NCBI GenBank assembly: GCA_030425905.1
Contig: JAUHZT010000019.1
Span: forward strand, 1-33,985
Direction of reading: 5' to 3'
Source of the DNA: Gammaproteobacteria bacterium
GTDB lineage: Bacteria; Pseudomonadota; Gammaproteobacteria; Steroidobacterales; Woeseiaceae
Length of the DNA stretch: 33,985 nt
Part shown: in pieces, positions 16,901-24,863 of the stretch
Numbering within the stretch: the first letter of the stretch is position 1
Layout: each line of letters starts with the position of its first letter
Made by a program: the position numbers and the translations under genes
Notes under the pieces: generated by a model
Seen by the model: only the letters and a program-made list of their open reading frames with translations
What the model was told of the DNA's origin: nothing
Database searches by the model: none

Positions 16901-17260
16901 CAGGCGGCCGCTGGGCCAGATTGCCTCAACGAGGAAAGTCAGAAACGGTTCTGTCATGGGTGTGCGCGAGGTAACGCGCACAAAACTGCTGTTAGCCCGG
17001 TCCGAACGAACGATCTCGAACGCCAGGTCCTGCAGGTAATAAGGTCGCTCGATGCCGTAGCGATTGAATGTTTCCGTCGACGCCAGCGTCACCTGCAGGC
17101 CTGCAAGCTCCTCGGCGGATGCCGACAACAATTCAATTTCTGCGCGTAACGGTTCGTTCAGCGCAGACTCAAGACGTACTTCGCCCAGTCCGATTGCCCA
17201 CACTTCGCCTGCCATCAGCAATAGAAGTGCCAGCGAAATACGAGTGAGACATCGCGGCAT
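14000..17260 (-). CDS. fimV: FimV/HubP-family polar landmark protein, full-length form
   Basis: FimV proteins are inner-membrane organisers of the cell pole and of type IV pilus assembly. This 1086-residue protein has the whole architecture: a signal peptide to about Ala22, the FimV N-terminal domain (IGLGEVRLESALNEPLRAEI), a Pro/Ala linker, a LysM peptidoglycan-binding domain at about 208-262, a coiled-coil stretch at 335-380, a membrane segment at 459-477, a TPR-like part at 570-635, a very acidic repeat-rich tail, and the C-terminal FimV helix pair at 1041-1070 (TKLDLARAYVDMGD). I start at ATG 17260 because GGAG lies seven bases upstream and the signal peptide begins there; the in-frame GTG at 17287 has neither. 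It lies between asd and truA, as in Pseudomonas. Confidence 0.95.
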   Translation of the reverse strand: MPRCLTRISLALLLLMAGEVWAIGLGEVRLESALNEPLRAEIELLSASAEELAGLQVTLASTETFNRYGIERPYYLQDLAFEIVRSDRANSSFVRVTSRTPMTEPFLTFLVEAIWPSGRLLREYTVLLDPPTFAPPSQAQPQVSAPQRNAPADSGRIERAPAPAAAAPAPVRQQTAPTTSPTTPAATQSKPQPVRDDTPYDAAEGGNYAVNPGETLWGIASSLRPDSRLTMNQTMLAIFEANPQAFGGNINVLRAGARLRIPSADEIYRIDRGTALSAIQQQNSAWTGVAPSPAAEPALAPEPETRPGLILVPPDEETVAADTAMDGEVADETVPREQQILDRIAEIEAADVPEQNALIEVRDSELANLRQELADIRGEIYEPPVEEESDPFVADDMEELQADDSLFPDTDELSSDDESDAEQAETATPAQDSSTIISSGADRDESIVDKLMGLLSNTFVWIGAALLLVIAILVWFMRRGGGSDDEADVWGARLDDDEPTGEALAATESLRAPSRDDESIVVVEQGAGFKAAGEQTLETQALTLDDPAAETGKFDSLEDTFSSDTAVNLDQSDPIAEADFHMAYGLYDQAADLINGALQAEPKRQDLLTKLCEIYFVWGNRDLFVDAAERLRDASDGQADEWDKIVIMGQQIAGDHAMFAGAGVAGATKVVDLAFEDDGDGTGALDMDFGDESAEVDDVIDLGADSADDDGIDFLFEDDAGADPVVPATEATVEMPVDETTVETPTISEQFTDLDSTGNLPSLDKTLGEAIGSTGQASDATAEIDLDDLDLDLDGLAETEIASLDDLDDFDNDGATELASLDDLDSTGTNEALSSVDETGRNTAVDADETGLMEAFDLDDGFATTATGMRLADDETGQNPAAISLTETSSNVEEDLLAATGRTQILSEDMVVPAADTKDVPALDDNDATMLASSLNDGDFDYASTEALPGDSFAGDPTLEETGEMPAIGSTDVDLDLDDLTAALKLSEAGDTVEQPRDEPTVEQPRPGLAGNDETAETLALSPDDMSDDLHEARTMTEVGTKLDLARAYVDMGDPAGARSILEEVLDEGDASQRQQAQQLLDSLPS

Positions 17261-17359
17261 AGTGTTTCTCCAACTCCCCAAGGGCACCGAAAAATTCGGG
17301 CTTAATGAACGCTTTCCGTAGCGGTCAAATAGCCGGTTCGGTTGCTTGCGAACTATAGC

Positions 17360-18382
17360 TTAAAGATAGTTTTTTGCCAATATTTCAGCAATTTGGACGC
17401 TATTTAGAGCCGCGCCCTTACGTATGTTGTCAGACACCACCCAGAGGTTAATACCCCGTGGATGAGAAATGTCTTCGCGAATCCGGCCCACATAGACCGG
17501 GTCGTGCCCCGACGCTTCACTGACCGCTGTCGGGTATTGTCCACTCTGAACGCCATCCACTAATGTGACACCCGGCGCATTACGGAGTAATTCGCAGACG
17601 GCCTCAGCCGATATCTTATCGCGTGTTTCGAGGTGCACAGCCTCCGAATGTCCGAAGAACACCGGGATACGAACCGCGGTCGGGTTAACCTGAATATCCT
17701 TATCGCCCAGTATCTTGCGCGTTTCCCAGACCATCTTCATTTCTTCTTTGGTGTAGCGGTTGTCCTGGAAAACATCGATGTGCGGTACGGCATTGAACGC
17801 AATCTGGCGAATGTCGGCGGCCATTTCCAGGGGGCGGCCGTTCAGCAACAGCGACGTCTGCCGTACCAGCTCTTCAACGGCACTCCGACCGGCCCCCGAG
17901 ACGGCCTGGTAAGTAGCGACATTAACTCGCTCAATACCGACAGCATCGTAAATAGGCTTGAGCGCGACCAGCATCTGAATTGTCGAGCAGTTCGGGTTCG
18001 CGATGATGCCGCGGTCAGTGTATCGCGCAATTGCATCGGCATTGACCTCTGGAATCACCAGCGGGATATCGTCGTCGTAGCGAAAATTCGACGTGTTATC
18101 GACAACGACGCAGCCAGCAGCGGCTGCCTTGGGTGCGTACTCGGCCGATACCGACCCGCCGGCCGAGAACAGGCCAATCGCCGCCTTCGAGAAATCGAAA
18201 TCGGCCAGGTTTTCGACCGGCAGTGTCTTGCTGCCAAACTCGACCTCTTTGCCAACCGAGCGCTCGCTCGCCAGCGCATACACCTTTCCTACGGGAAATT
18301 TTCGCTCTGCCAGGATGGAGAGCATGGTTTCGCCGACCGCGCCGGTTGCACCGACAACAGCGACATCGAAAGTTTTTGCCAT
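17360..18382 (-). CDS. asd: Aspartate-semialdehyde dehydrogenase
   Basis: Asd reduces aspartyl phosphate to aspartate semialdehyde, the branch point to lysine/diaminopimelate, methionine and threonine. The NADP-binding GATGAVG is at 11-17 and the catalytic cysteine is Cys132 in ANPNCSTIQ. FFGHSEAVHLE in the second half holds the conserved histidine region. It has 340 residues and belongs to the form that shares synteny with fimV and truA in Pseudomonas. AGGAAG about ten bases before the ATG is a reasonable ribosome-binding site. There are 93 bases between aroC and asd and 99 between asd and fimV; I see no convincing terminator in either. Confidence 0.97.
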   Translation of the reverse strand: MAKTFDVAVVGATGAVGETMLSILAERKFPVGKVYALASERSVGKEVEFGSKTLPVENLADFDFSKAAIGLFSAGGSVSAEYAPKAAAAGCVVVDNTSNFRYDDDIPLVIPEVNADAIARYTDRGIIANPNCSTIQMLVALKPIYDAVGIERVNVATYQAVSGAGRSAVEELVRQTSLLLNGRPLEMAADIRQIAFNAVPHIDVFQDNRYTKEEMKMVWETRKILGDKDIQVNPTAVRIPVFFGHSEAVHLETRDKISAEAVCELLRNAPGVTLVDGVQSGQYPTAVSEASGHDPVYVGRIREDISHPRGINLWVVSDNIRKGAALNSVQIAEILAKNYL

Positions 18383-18475
18383 GGGGTTCGTGCTTCCTGT
18401 TTTCTTGTGTCCCCCGCATTGCGGGCGACTTGATTTAAACTCTGCGCCCGACCTGCGGACCGCTGCGTACGCCGG

Positions 18476-19582
18476 TTAATCGCTCGTTGCGCGCGCGCCA
18501 ACTACGGGTGTATCGGATTCTACGTCGGCATTCTGTGCGCGATGTCGTAAATAGTGATCCACGAGCACCAACGCTACCATCGCTTCGGCTATCGGTACTG
18601 CACGCAAACCGACACAGGGGTCGTGCCGGCCCTTGGTGACAATGTCGGTTTCTTTTCCCTGCCGGTCGATGGTTTTGCCCGCTACCGAAACACTGGACGT
18701 TGGTTTGAGCGCAATACTGGCCAACAGATCCTGGCCGGATGAGATGCCACCGAGCGTGCCGCCGGCATCGTTTTTCGTAAATCCGCTACTGGACATCTCA
18801 TCGCGGTGCTCGCTGCCGCGCTGGCTAACCGCGGCAAAGCCGGCACCGATCTCCACACCTTTAACGGCATTGATGCTCATCAGGCCTTTGGCGATGTCAG
18901 CTTCCAGCTTGTCAAAGACGGGTTCGCCAAGCCCGACCGGTAGCCCGCTGGCAAGTACACTGATTTTTGCACCAATAGAATCACCCTCCTCCCGGAGTGC
19001 ATCCATAAAGGCCGCCAGTTCGTCAACGCGTGCCGGGTCGGCGCAGAAAAAGGGATTGTCATGGACCGTGTCGAGCTCAGTCGCCGCCAGGTGCATAGAC
19101 CCGAGTTGCGAAACGTAGCCGCGCACCTCCACCCCGAGACGGGTTTGCAGGTATTTGCGCGCTATCGCACCGGCAGCGACCCGCATGGCGGTTTCGCGTG
19201 CCGACGAGCGGCCGCCACCCCGGTAGTCACGGATACCGTATTTCTGCTGGTACGTGTAATCGGCATGCCCCGGACGAAACTTGTCCTTGATATCGCCATA
19301 ATCGTGGGAACGCTGGTCGGTATTCTCGATAACGAGGCCTATGGGCGTACCGGTCGTCAGCCCCTCAAACACCCCCGAAAGAATCTGCACCCGGTCAGGT
19401 TCATTGCGTTGCGTGGTATGCCGCGAACTGCCAGGGCGTCGCCGATCAAGGTCAACCTGGATATCGGCCTCATCGAGCGGCATCCCGGGCGGACAGCCGT
19501 CCACGATGCACCCGAGCGCCCGGCCATGACTTTCACCGAAAGTGGTGACTACAAAGAGTTTTCCAAAACTGTTACCGGACAA
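18476..19582 (-). CDS. aroC: Chorismate synthase (TTG start)
   Basis: AroC eliminates phosphate from EPSP to give chorismate, using reduced FMN that is not consumed. Family signatures are clear: [11 protein letters not shown] at 15-25, [14 protein letters not shown] at 103-116 with His106, and [11 protein letters not shown] at 121-131. It has 368 residues (E. coli 361). The reading that aligns with other AroC N-termini (SGNSFGKLF) requires a TTG start at 19582, six bases after the last base of the prmB stop region. The start sits inside a 17-base palindrome. Coupling to prmB translation is likely. Confidence 0.96.
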   Translation of the reverse strand: MSGNSFGKLFVVTTFGESHGRALGCIVDGCPPGMPLDEADIQVDLDRRRPGSSRHTTQRNEPDRVQILSGVFEGLTTGTPIGLVIENTDQRSHDYGDIKDKFRPGHADYTYQQKYGIRDYRGGGRSSARETAMRVAAGAIARKYLQTRLGVEVRGYVSQLGSMHLAATELDTVHDNPFFCADPARVDELAAFMDALREEGDSIGAKISVLASGLPVGLGEPVFDKLEADIAKGLMSINAVKGVEIGAGFAAVSQRGSEHRDEMSSSGFTKNDAGGTLGGISSGQDLLASIALKPTSSVSVAGKTIDRQGKETDIVTKGRHDPCVGLRAVPIAEAMVALVLVDHYLRHRAQNADVESDTPVVGARATSD

Positions 19583-19597
19583 AAGGTTTAACCTTTT
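19581..19597. repeat. 17-base perfect palindrome at the prmB stop / aroC start junction
   Basis: AAAAGGTTTAACCTTTT is symmetric around its central base. It contains the prmB stop codon and the AAGG likely to serve aroC, and it abuts the aroC TTG. As RNA it could pair the Shine-Dalgarno with the CCTTTT before the start, so aroC would be opened by ribosomes finishing prmB. As DNA it could be an operator. Both are inference. Confidence 0.6.
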
Positions 19598-20484
19598 TCA
19601 AATGCCGCCAGGTCTTCCCTGGTCAGCAAAAAAACACCATGGCCGCCATGCTCGAACTCCAGCCAGACGAATGCAACCCCGGGGTAGCGCTGCTCGAGCG
19701 CTGCCTGGCTGTTGCCTACCTCACACACCAAGACGCCGCCCTCGTTAAGAAAGCGTGACGCATGATGCAGTATCACGTTTACTGAATCCAGACCATCATC
19801 GCCTGCGGCAAGGCCCAGTTCGGGCTCGTGCCGAAACTCTGTGCTGCGTGCGTCCATGTCTTCCTTGTCGACGTACGGCGGATTGCTGACAATCAGGTCA
19901 TAGCGCGCATCGCCAAGATTCGTAAAAAAATCGGATTGCCGGAGCTGCACACGTGACCCAAGCCGGTGCCGGCGCACATTGATCGCCGCAACTGCCAATG
20001 CATCGCTGGAAATATCCACAGCGTCAACCTGCGCCTCTGGAAACGCGGCGGCCAGCGCGATCGCGATACAGCCGCTGCCCGTGCCGAGATCCGCGATATG
20101 CCGCACGGCCGCAGGATCAAGCCACGGCACAAACTGTTCGTGGATCAGTTCCGCGAGCGGCGAACGAGGTACAAGGACGCGCTCATCGACGTAAAAGCAC
20201 AGGCCAGCGAACCAAGCCTCGTGCAGCAGATAAGCCATGGGTAGCCGTTCATTAATGCGGCGATCCAGCAGTGCATTGAGTTTTTCTATCTCATCGGCGG
20301 CGACCGGTCGCTGATAGGCCGCTTCTGCATCGGCATGATCGAGGCCCAAACCAGAAAACACCAGCCAGGCCGCTTCATCGATCGCATTATCGGTCCCGTG
20401 GCCATAGCAAACATCCGCCGACGCCAGGCGCGCGGCCATGCCCTGAATCAGCGACGCCACAGTGGTCGAATCCGGACTATTCAT
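19588..20484 (-). CDS. prmB: 50S ribosomal protein L3 N5-glutamine methyltransferase
   Basis: PrmB methylates a glutamine of ribosomal protein L3 using S-adenosylmethionine. The cofactor motif DLGTGSGC is at 132-139 and the substrate-binding NPPY at 201-204. The segment [10 protein letters not shown] (105-114) is the PrmB form, whereas PrmC has VPRPDTE there. I start at ATG 20484, giving 298 residues that align with PrmB (E. coli 310); codons further upstream look non-coding. No clear Shine-Dalgarno precedes it. It is directly followed by aroC, the same pairing as in E. coli. Confidence 0.94.
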   Translation of the reverse strand: MNSPDSTTVASLIQGMAARLASADVCYGHGTDNAIDEAAWLVFSGLGLDHADAEAAYQRPVAADEIEKLNALLDRRINERLPMAYLLHEAWFAGLCFYVDERVLVPRSPLAELIHEQFVPWLDPAAVRHIADLGTGSGCIAIALAAAFPEAQVDAVDISSDALAVAAINVRRHRLGSRVQLRQSDFFTNLGDARYDLIVSNPPYVDKEDMDARSTEFRHEPELGLAAGDDGLDSVNVILHHASRFLNEGGVLVCEVGNSQAALEQRYPGVAFVWLEFEHGGHGVFLLTREDLAAFEKG

Positions 20485-20538
20485 GGTTTTGCGGTTACGA
20501 ACAAGGAAACAGGCAGCCAATCTGAGGATTAGTAGGCG

Positions 20539-20547
20539 ATTATTCCA
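20539..20547 (-). promoter_or_regulatory. Candidate extended -10 promoter for prmB-aroC
   Basis: The minus strand reads TGGAATAAT: a TG extension plus AATAAT, one base from TATAAT. The -35 position (TTTCGC) is weak. It lies about 55 bases before the prmB start, within the divergent gap to the SCO gene. Confidence 0.4.
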
Positions 20548-20575
20548 CGCCTGAGGTGTGAGCGAAACGCTACGG

Positions 20576-20604
20576 TACACCGGGGCCGCCGTTAACGTTA
20601 GAAT
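20576..20604 (+). promoter_or_regulatory. Candidate promoter for the SCO-PCuAC-psd-epmA-msrC operon
   Basis: TAGAAT (20599-20604) is one base from TATAAT. TACACC lies 17 bases upstream as a weak -35. It is about 52 bases before the SCO start, in the 171-base gap divergent from prmB. No copper-responsive operator was recognised nearby. Confidence 0.4.
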
Positions 20605-20655
20605 TGCGCGCCCGGCCCGAGACGCGCCGGACCCACTCCGGCAAGCCAAGGTATC

Positions 20656-21267
20656 ATGAGCCTCAAGAACTTACTTATTGCAATTATTCTCGGCGTAGCA
20701 CTCGCCACTGGCATATTTTTGTCCGTACGAATGGCCGGTGAGGCATCGGTTCCCGAAACCGCAACCGTGTTGCCGTCCCCGGTAACCCTGCCGGCATTCA
20801 GCCTCGTCGACCATACTGGCGCGGCGGCGGACGAGTCGGTTTTCAATGGCCAGTGGAATCTCGTGTTCTTCGGTTTCACCCACTGTCCTGATGTGTGCCC
20901 GCTGACACTGCAAACCCTTGCGGCAGCGAATCGGCAGCTGGCAGACATGGGCTACGATGAATTGCCGCGCATCGTGCTCGTCAGCGTGGATCCGGAACGC
21001 GATACACCCGGGCAACTTGCCACCTACCTCAAGAATTTTGGTGACCACAACCTTGGCCTGACCGGTGACGTTGCCGAAATTCGCAAACTGACGGAAGCGC
21101 TCGGCATCTATTTCGACAAAGTGGACACTGACGCCGACTATTACGTCGTCGACCATTCCGCGGTCGTTATCGTGATTGGGCCTGATGGCCGCTACCGCGC
21201 ACTCTTCAGCTCGCCACACAAGCCCGAGCAGTTTGTGCACGACCTGCCATTGCTGATGAAACTATGA
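20656..21267 (+). CDS. SCO1/SenC family copper chaperone-thioredoxin
   Basis: SCO proteins help load copper into the CuA centre of cytochrome c oxidase or act as thiol reductases in the periplasm. This 203-residue protein has an N-terminal membrane anchor at about 5-24 and a thioredoxin fold with the copper ligands Cys77 and Cys81 ([10 protein letters not shown]) and His167 (VVDHSAV). AAGG lies a few bases before the ATG. Its last codons overlap the next gene by four bases (ATGA). The neighbour is a PCu(A)C protein, the usual partner in CuA assembly. No oxidase genes are in the window. Confidence 0.95.
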   Translation: MSLKNLLIAIILGVALATGIFLSVRMAGEASVPETATVLPSPVTLPAFSLVDHTGAAADESVFNGQWNLVFFGFTHCPDVCPLTLQTLAAANRQLADMGYDELPRIVLVSVDPERDTPGQLATYLKNFGDHNLGLTGDVAEIRKLTEALGIYFDKVDTDADYYVVDHSAVVIVIGPDGRYRALFSSPHKPEQFVHDLPLLMKL

Positions 21268-21686
21268 ACATACGTCTGCAATTTGCACTGCTGGCCACAC
21301 TTGCACTGCTCGCCTGCACCGACGAGCATCTGCCACCACTGGTCGCCAGCAAACTCGTGATCACAATGCCGATGGCCGGTTCCGGCATGAGTGCCGGCTA
21401 TATGGTACTGACAAACAACAGCGACGAAACTATCACCATTGACGGCTTTTCGAGCCCGCAGTTTGCGAAAGTCGATCTGCACGAAACACGGATAGAGGAC
21501 GGCATTGCACGAATGCGTCCGCTCAACTCGATCGCTATCGAAGCGGGCGATAGCCTTGTCTTCGAGAAAGGCGGCAAGCACCTGATGCTGATGGGTGCTA
21601 AAGAAAACCTCGAGCACGTCACCCTGCACCTCCATGCTGGCGATACGCTGCTGCTAACGGTCAACACCCAACCCGGTACCAATTAG
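21264..21686 (+). CDS. PCu(A)C periplasmic copper-chaperone lipoprotein
   Basis: PCu(A)C proteins bind Cu(I) and pass it to the CuA site of cytochrome oxidase together with SCO. The 140-residue product carries the exact ligand pattern H-x10-M-x21-H-x-M: His73, Met84, His106 and Met108. A lipobox ends at Cys18 (LALLAC), so the protein is probably a lipoprotein rather than soluble. It overlaps the SCO gene by four bases and is followed one base after its stop by psd. The tight coupling supports a joint role with SCO; the link to psd may be only transcriptional. Confidence 0.93.
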   Translation: MNIRLQFALLATLALLACTDEHLPPLVASKLVITMPMAGSGMSAGYMVLTNNSDETITIDGFSSPQFAKVDLHETRIEDGIARMRPLNSIAIEAGDSLVFEKGGKHLMLMGAKENLEHVTLHLHAGDTLLLTVNTQPGTN

Positions 21687-21687
21687 T

Positions 21688-22548
21688 ATGCTGCAACGGC
21701 TTTTTATAGTGCTGCAATATTGCTTGCCCCGACACGCGTTGACGGCGCTGGTTTACCGACTTGCGCGGGTCCGCGTACGTTGGATAAAAGATCACCTTAT
21801 TGCGGCGTTCGTACGCGCCTACGGTGTCGATCTCGAGGAGGTCGATGGCGACACTCCCGGTGACTTTGCAACTTTCAATCACTTCTTCACTCGCGCGCTT
21901 GCCGAGGGCAGCCGGGTTGTTGATGAGCAAAGCGACGCTATCGTATCGCCTGTCGATGGCACGGTCAGTGTCGCGGCGCCGATAGAACACAACAGCCTGA
22001 TTCAGGCCAAAGGTATCGATTACACACTGCAAGAATTGCTCGCGGTCGATCTTGAGAACGCGGCTGCCTACCGGGACGGTCTGTTTGCGACCCTCTACCT
22101 GGCGCCTTTTAATTATCATCGCGTACACATGCCACTGGACGGCGAGCTGCTTGCAGCGCACTACGTGCCCGGCGACCTGTTCAGCGTTAACCAGGCGACC
22201 GTCGCCGGCGTACCCGGCCTGTTCCGCCGCAATGAACGATTGAACCTCCACTTTCGGACGGCGGCGGGGCCCGCTGCCCTGATTTTTGTCGGTGCGCTGA
22301 ACGTGGGTAGCATCAGCACACCGTGGACCGGAGAAATCCGGCCGCGAAAAACCGGCATTGTCGAAACTCAGGACTTGTCGGCCGCGCCGACGCAACTGCG
22401 GAAAGGCGATTTACTCGGCTGGTTTAACATGGGCTCGACGGTCATAGTTTTGCTGCCCAAAAATGCAGCGCGATGGCAAGCTGATCTCGTCAGCGGCAAG
22501 TCGCTGCAAATGGGCGAGCGCATCGGCACGCTTGTAACGCGTGTATGA
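21688..22548 (+). CDS. psd: Phosphatidylserine decarboxylase (proenzyme)
   Basis: Psd converts phosphatidylserine to phosphatidylethanolamine at the inner membrane. The 286-residue proenzyme cleaves itself at the Gly-Ser of FNMGSTVIVL, leaving Ser250 as the pyruvoyl group. The rest of the self-cleavage triad is present: Asp90 (SPVDGTV) and His147 (FNYHRVHMP), with E. coli numbering. The cleavage motif reads MGST rather than the LGST of E. coli, a tolerated variant. It starts one base after the PCu(A)C stop and overlaps epmA by four bases. Confidence 0.97.
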   Translation: MLQRLFIVLQYCLPRHALTALVYRLARVRVRWIKDHLIAAFVRAYGVDLEEVDGDTPGDFATFNHFFTRALAEGSRVVDEQSDAIVSPVDGTVSVAAPIEHNSLIQAKGIDYTLQELLAVDLENAAAYRDGLFATLYLAPFNYHRVHMPLDGELLAAHYVPGDLFSVNQATVAGVPGLFRRNERLNLHFRTAAGPAALIFVGALNVGSISTPWTGEIRPRKTGIVETQDLSAAPTQLRKGDLLGWFNMGSTVIVLLPKNAARWQADLVSGKSLQMGERIGTLVTRV

Positions 22549-23483
22549 ACGATTGGCAACCCAGCGGCACGGTCGCGGCAGCACGGCAGCGTAACCGTTT
22601 ACTGCAGAGCGCGCGCGAGTACTTTGCGGCGCAGGAGGTAATGGCTGTCGACACACCGGCCCTCGGCAGCGCCACGGTGACTGACCCGAATATTGAAAGT
22701 ATTTCTGCGGGTGACGCCGGCTTTCTGCAAACCTCACCTGAGTACTACATGAAACGACTGCTCGCGGCCGGCTTCCCGGACATTTACGCGATCTCCCGCG
22801 TATTCCGCGATGGTGAGTCCGGGCGCCGGCACCTGCCCGAATTCACACTGGTCGAATGGTACCGCCTGAACTTTGATTTGCCCGCGATCATTGCCGATAC
22901 CTGCGCGCTGATCGCCCGCCTGCTCGAACGGCCTGCGCTGTCGACCGAACGCCGTATCATCAGTTATCGCGATGCGTTCAGAACACATGCGGGACTGGAC
23001 CCGGCAACCTGCACTGTTGCTGAACTCTCGGTCGCGGCGAACGCCGATCAGCGGCTGCGCGACGCTCTGGGCGATCGGCGCGACGCCTGGCTGGACCTGG
23101 TATTGACCCTGCAGGTCATACCCCGGTTCGCAACGGACGCGTTGACCGTATTGACACATTACCCTGCCAGCCAGGCCGCACTGGCGCGCCTGTGCCCGGC
23201 CGATGCCAGCGTCGCTGACCGCTTCGAAGTTTTCTACGGCTCTATGGAACTGGCCAATGGCTACGTCGAACTCGGCGATGCCGCCGAACAGTCCGCACGC
23301 ATGGACCATGACCTGCGTACGCGCCAAACGCTGGGACGCGCGCTGGTGCCGCGCGACGAGCACTTGCTTGCGGCTCTGCAACACGGCCTGCCTGACTGCG
23401 CCGGAGTAGCGCTCGGTCTCGAACGCCTGCACATGCTTGCCGCCAACACTGACAGCATTCGCGACGTAGTTTGCTTTGCCTGA
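22545..23483 (+). CDS. epmA: EF-P-(R)-beta-lysine ligase
   Basis: EpmA is a shortened class II lysyl-tRNA synthetase without the anticodon-binding domain. It attaches (R)-beta-lysine to elongation factor P. It has 312 residues (E. coli 325). Motif 2 is seen in AISRVFRDGESGRRHLPEF (82-100) and motif 3 in GVALGLERL (287-295). The protein begins directly with the catalytic core, as EpmA does, and the ALG in motif 3 is the EpmA form where lysyl-tRNA synthetases have GxG. It overlaps psd by four bases. Its substrate gene efp lies 500 bases downstream on the other strand; epmB, which makes beta-lysine, is not in the window. Confidence 0.95.
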   Translation: MNDWQPSGTVAAARQRNRLLQSAREYFAAQEVMAVDTPALGSATVTDPNIESISAGDAGFLQTSPEYYMKRLLAAGFPDIYAISRVFRDGESGRRHLPEFTLVEWYRLNFDLPAIIADTCALIARLLERPALSTERRIISYRDAFRTHAGLDPATCTVAELSVAANADQRLRDALGDRRDAWLDLVLTLQVIPRFATDALTVLTHYPASQAALARLCPADASVADRFEVFYGSMELANGYVELGDAAEQSARMDHDLRTRQTLGRALVPRDEHLLAALQHGLPDCAGVALGLERLHMLAANTDSIRDVVCFA

Positions 23484-23492
23484 GGATCAACC

Positions 23493-23981
23493 ATGACCAC
23501 GCCAACGATAATAAAAGGTGATTACTCTTTGCTCGACCAGCAGCTTCGCGCATTGTTGCAGGGCGAGGACGATGCGCTGGCAAACGCCGCCAATTTCGTA
23601 GCACTGTTATTCAATGCGCTGGACGACATCAACTGGCTGGGGCTGTATGTCTTGCGCGGAAATGAACTGGTGCTCGGGCCCTTCCAGGGCCTGCCCGCCT
23701 GTGTCCGGATTCCCGTCGGCAAGGGCGTCTGCGGCACCGCTGCGCAGTCCCTGCAAACACTGCGCGTTGCCGACGTGCACGAATTTCCGGGCCATATAGC
23801 CTGCGATGCCGCATCGCGCTCGGAACTGGTTGTGCCGCTGCAAATCTCGTCCCGCCTGGTCGGCGTTCTGGACATAGACAGCCCGTCAGCGGCACGTTTC
23901 AGTGCGGCTGACCAGGAAGGTATCGAGAAACTGTGCCGCAGCTACTGCACGCTGAGCGAACGCAGCGGCTTCCTGACCTGA
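23493..23981 (+). CDS. msrC: Free methionine-(R)-sulfoxide reductase (GAF domain)
   Basis: MsrC (fRMsr) reduces free methionine-R-sulfoxide with thioredoxin. The 162-residue protein is a single GAF domain with all three redox cysteines: Cys70, Cys80 and Cys104. Their spacing (10 and 24) equals that of E. coli Cys84, Cys94 and Cys118. WLGLYVLRGNELVLGPFQG is the usual core. A GAGG overlapping the epmA stop serves its ATG, so it closes the SCO-PCuAC-psd-epmA operon. Its stop is four bases from that of efp on the opposite strand. Confidence 0.95.
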   Translation: MTTPTIIKGDYSLLDQQLRALLQGEDDALANAANFVALLFNALDDINWLGLYVLRGNELVLGPFQGLPACVRIPVGKGVCGTAAQSLQTLRVADVHEFPGHIACDAASRSELVVPLQISSRLVGVLDIDSPSAARFSAADQEGIEKLCRSYCTLSERSGFLT

Positions 23982-23985
23982 CGGG

Positions 23986-24552
23986 CTACTTGACGCGCGA
24001 CACGTATTCGCGCGAGCGCGTATCGACCTTGATCACTTCGCCCTGATCGACAAACAGCGGTACCCGCACGACAGCGCCCGTCGAAAGTTTCGCCGGTTTC
24101 ACACCGCCACTCGCCGTATCGCCTTTCACACCCGGGTCTGTTTCGGTAATTTCCAGTTCAACGAAATTGGGCGCTTCGACAATAATTGGCGAATTGTTCC
24201 AGAGCGTGATCTGGCAGATATCGCCGTCGGTTATCCAGTTTGCCGCATCGCCCAGTGCTTTTGCGTCGGCTGCATACTGCTCAAAGGTATCGGGCACCAT
24301 GAAGTGCCAGAACTCGCCGTCGTTGTACAGGTACTGCATGGCAGTATCCATGACGTCGGCGGCCTCCACGGATTCTCCTGAACGGAATGTCTTGTCGACC
24401 GTCTTGCCGGTCTTCAGGTTGCGAATGCGTGCGCGATTGAACGCCTGCCCCTTGCCCGGTTTTACAAACTCATTTTCGACGATGACACAAGGGTCATTGT
24501 CGATGATGATCCGTAAGCCGGACCGAAATTCATTGGTACTGTAGCTGGCCAT
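23986..24552 (-). CDS. efp: Elongation factor P
   Basis: EF-P relieves ribosomes stalled at polyproline. The 188-residue protein keeps the three-domain fold. The modified residue is Lys34 in [10 protein letters not shown], as in E. coli, matching the presence of EpmA. The start is ATG 24552 because homologues begin Met-Ala-x-Tyr; the reading frame stays open for 69 more codons upstream, but that part is unlike EF-P. The leader (minus strand) has no Shine-Dalgarno within 15 bases and contains a small stem CCGGC/GCCGG. Confidence 0.97.
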   Translation of the reverse strand: MASYSTNEFRSGLRIIIDNDPCVIVENEFVKPGKGQAFNRARIRNLKTGKTVDKTFRSGESVEAADVMDTAMQYLYNDGEFWHFMVPDTFEQYAADAKALGDAANWITDGDICQITLWNNSPIIVEAPNFVELEITETDPGVKGDTASGGVKPAKLSTGAVVRVPLFVDQGEVIKVDTRSREYVSRVK

Positions 24553-24863
24553 AACGGTTGCCGGCAGACCGCCGGTCGCTCCTTGGGATACTGTTGTCGA
24601 ATGCGCTCGGTTCGCGAGGCGCCAATGATACCCGACTGGCACTGCAGCGCCAGTGAATCTGCTCGCCAGAATGCGCACCGGGCCGTCACGCCAGCCGGCA
24701 AATTCCCCTGAATCTGGCTCAATATTGGTCGAAATCAGAAACCCGTCACGGTTTTGCACTCCCGCTAACGACTCTCCTGTCGGCCGACGCTAGACTTATT
24801 ACCTAGATCGGCAATATTTATGGATGCGAAGGAATTGCATCTAACAGGGGCCAGGGACTGACA
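24553..24863. other. 311-base intergenic region between divergent efp and the FimX-like gene
   Basis: No gene is supported here. The efp frame is open through most of it on the minus strand but shows no homology to EF-P, so I read it as leader. It contains an imperfect 18-base palindrome at 24636-24653 (CTGGC-ACTGCAGC-GCCAG) and must hold promoters for both flanking genes, none of which I can place with confidence. epmB, which is next to efp in E. coli, is not here. Confidence 0.6.
24636..24653. repeat. Imperfect palindrome in the efp / FimX-like divergent region
   Basis: CTGGC A CTGCAG C GCCAG is symmetric except for one mismatched pair. The shape and position between two divergent genes fit a dimeric repressor or activator site. 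The first half looks a little like a sigma54 -24 box, but there is no -12 box. Confidence 0.35.

Noticed and set aside
17261-17287. GTG start nine codons upstream for fimV
   Set aside because: The ATG at 17260 has GGAG at seven bases and begins a proper signal peptide; the GTG has no ribosome-binding site.
24636-24653. Sigma54 promoter for the FimX-like gene
   Set aside because: TGGCAC resembles a -24 box, but there is no GC at the correct distance followed by a -12 TTGCA-like box. The palindrome reading is simpler.
24553-24759. N-terminal extension of EF-P by 69 residues
   Set aside because: EF-P proteins begin at Met-Ala-x-Tyr, matching ATG 24552. The upstream codons resemble nothing in the family.
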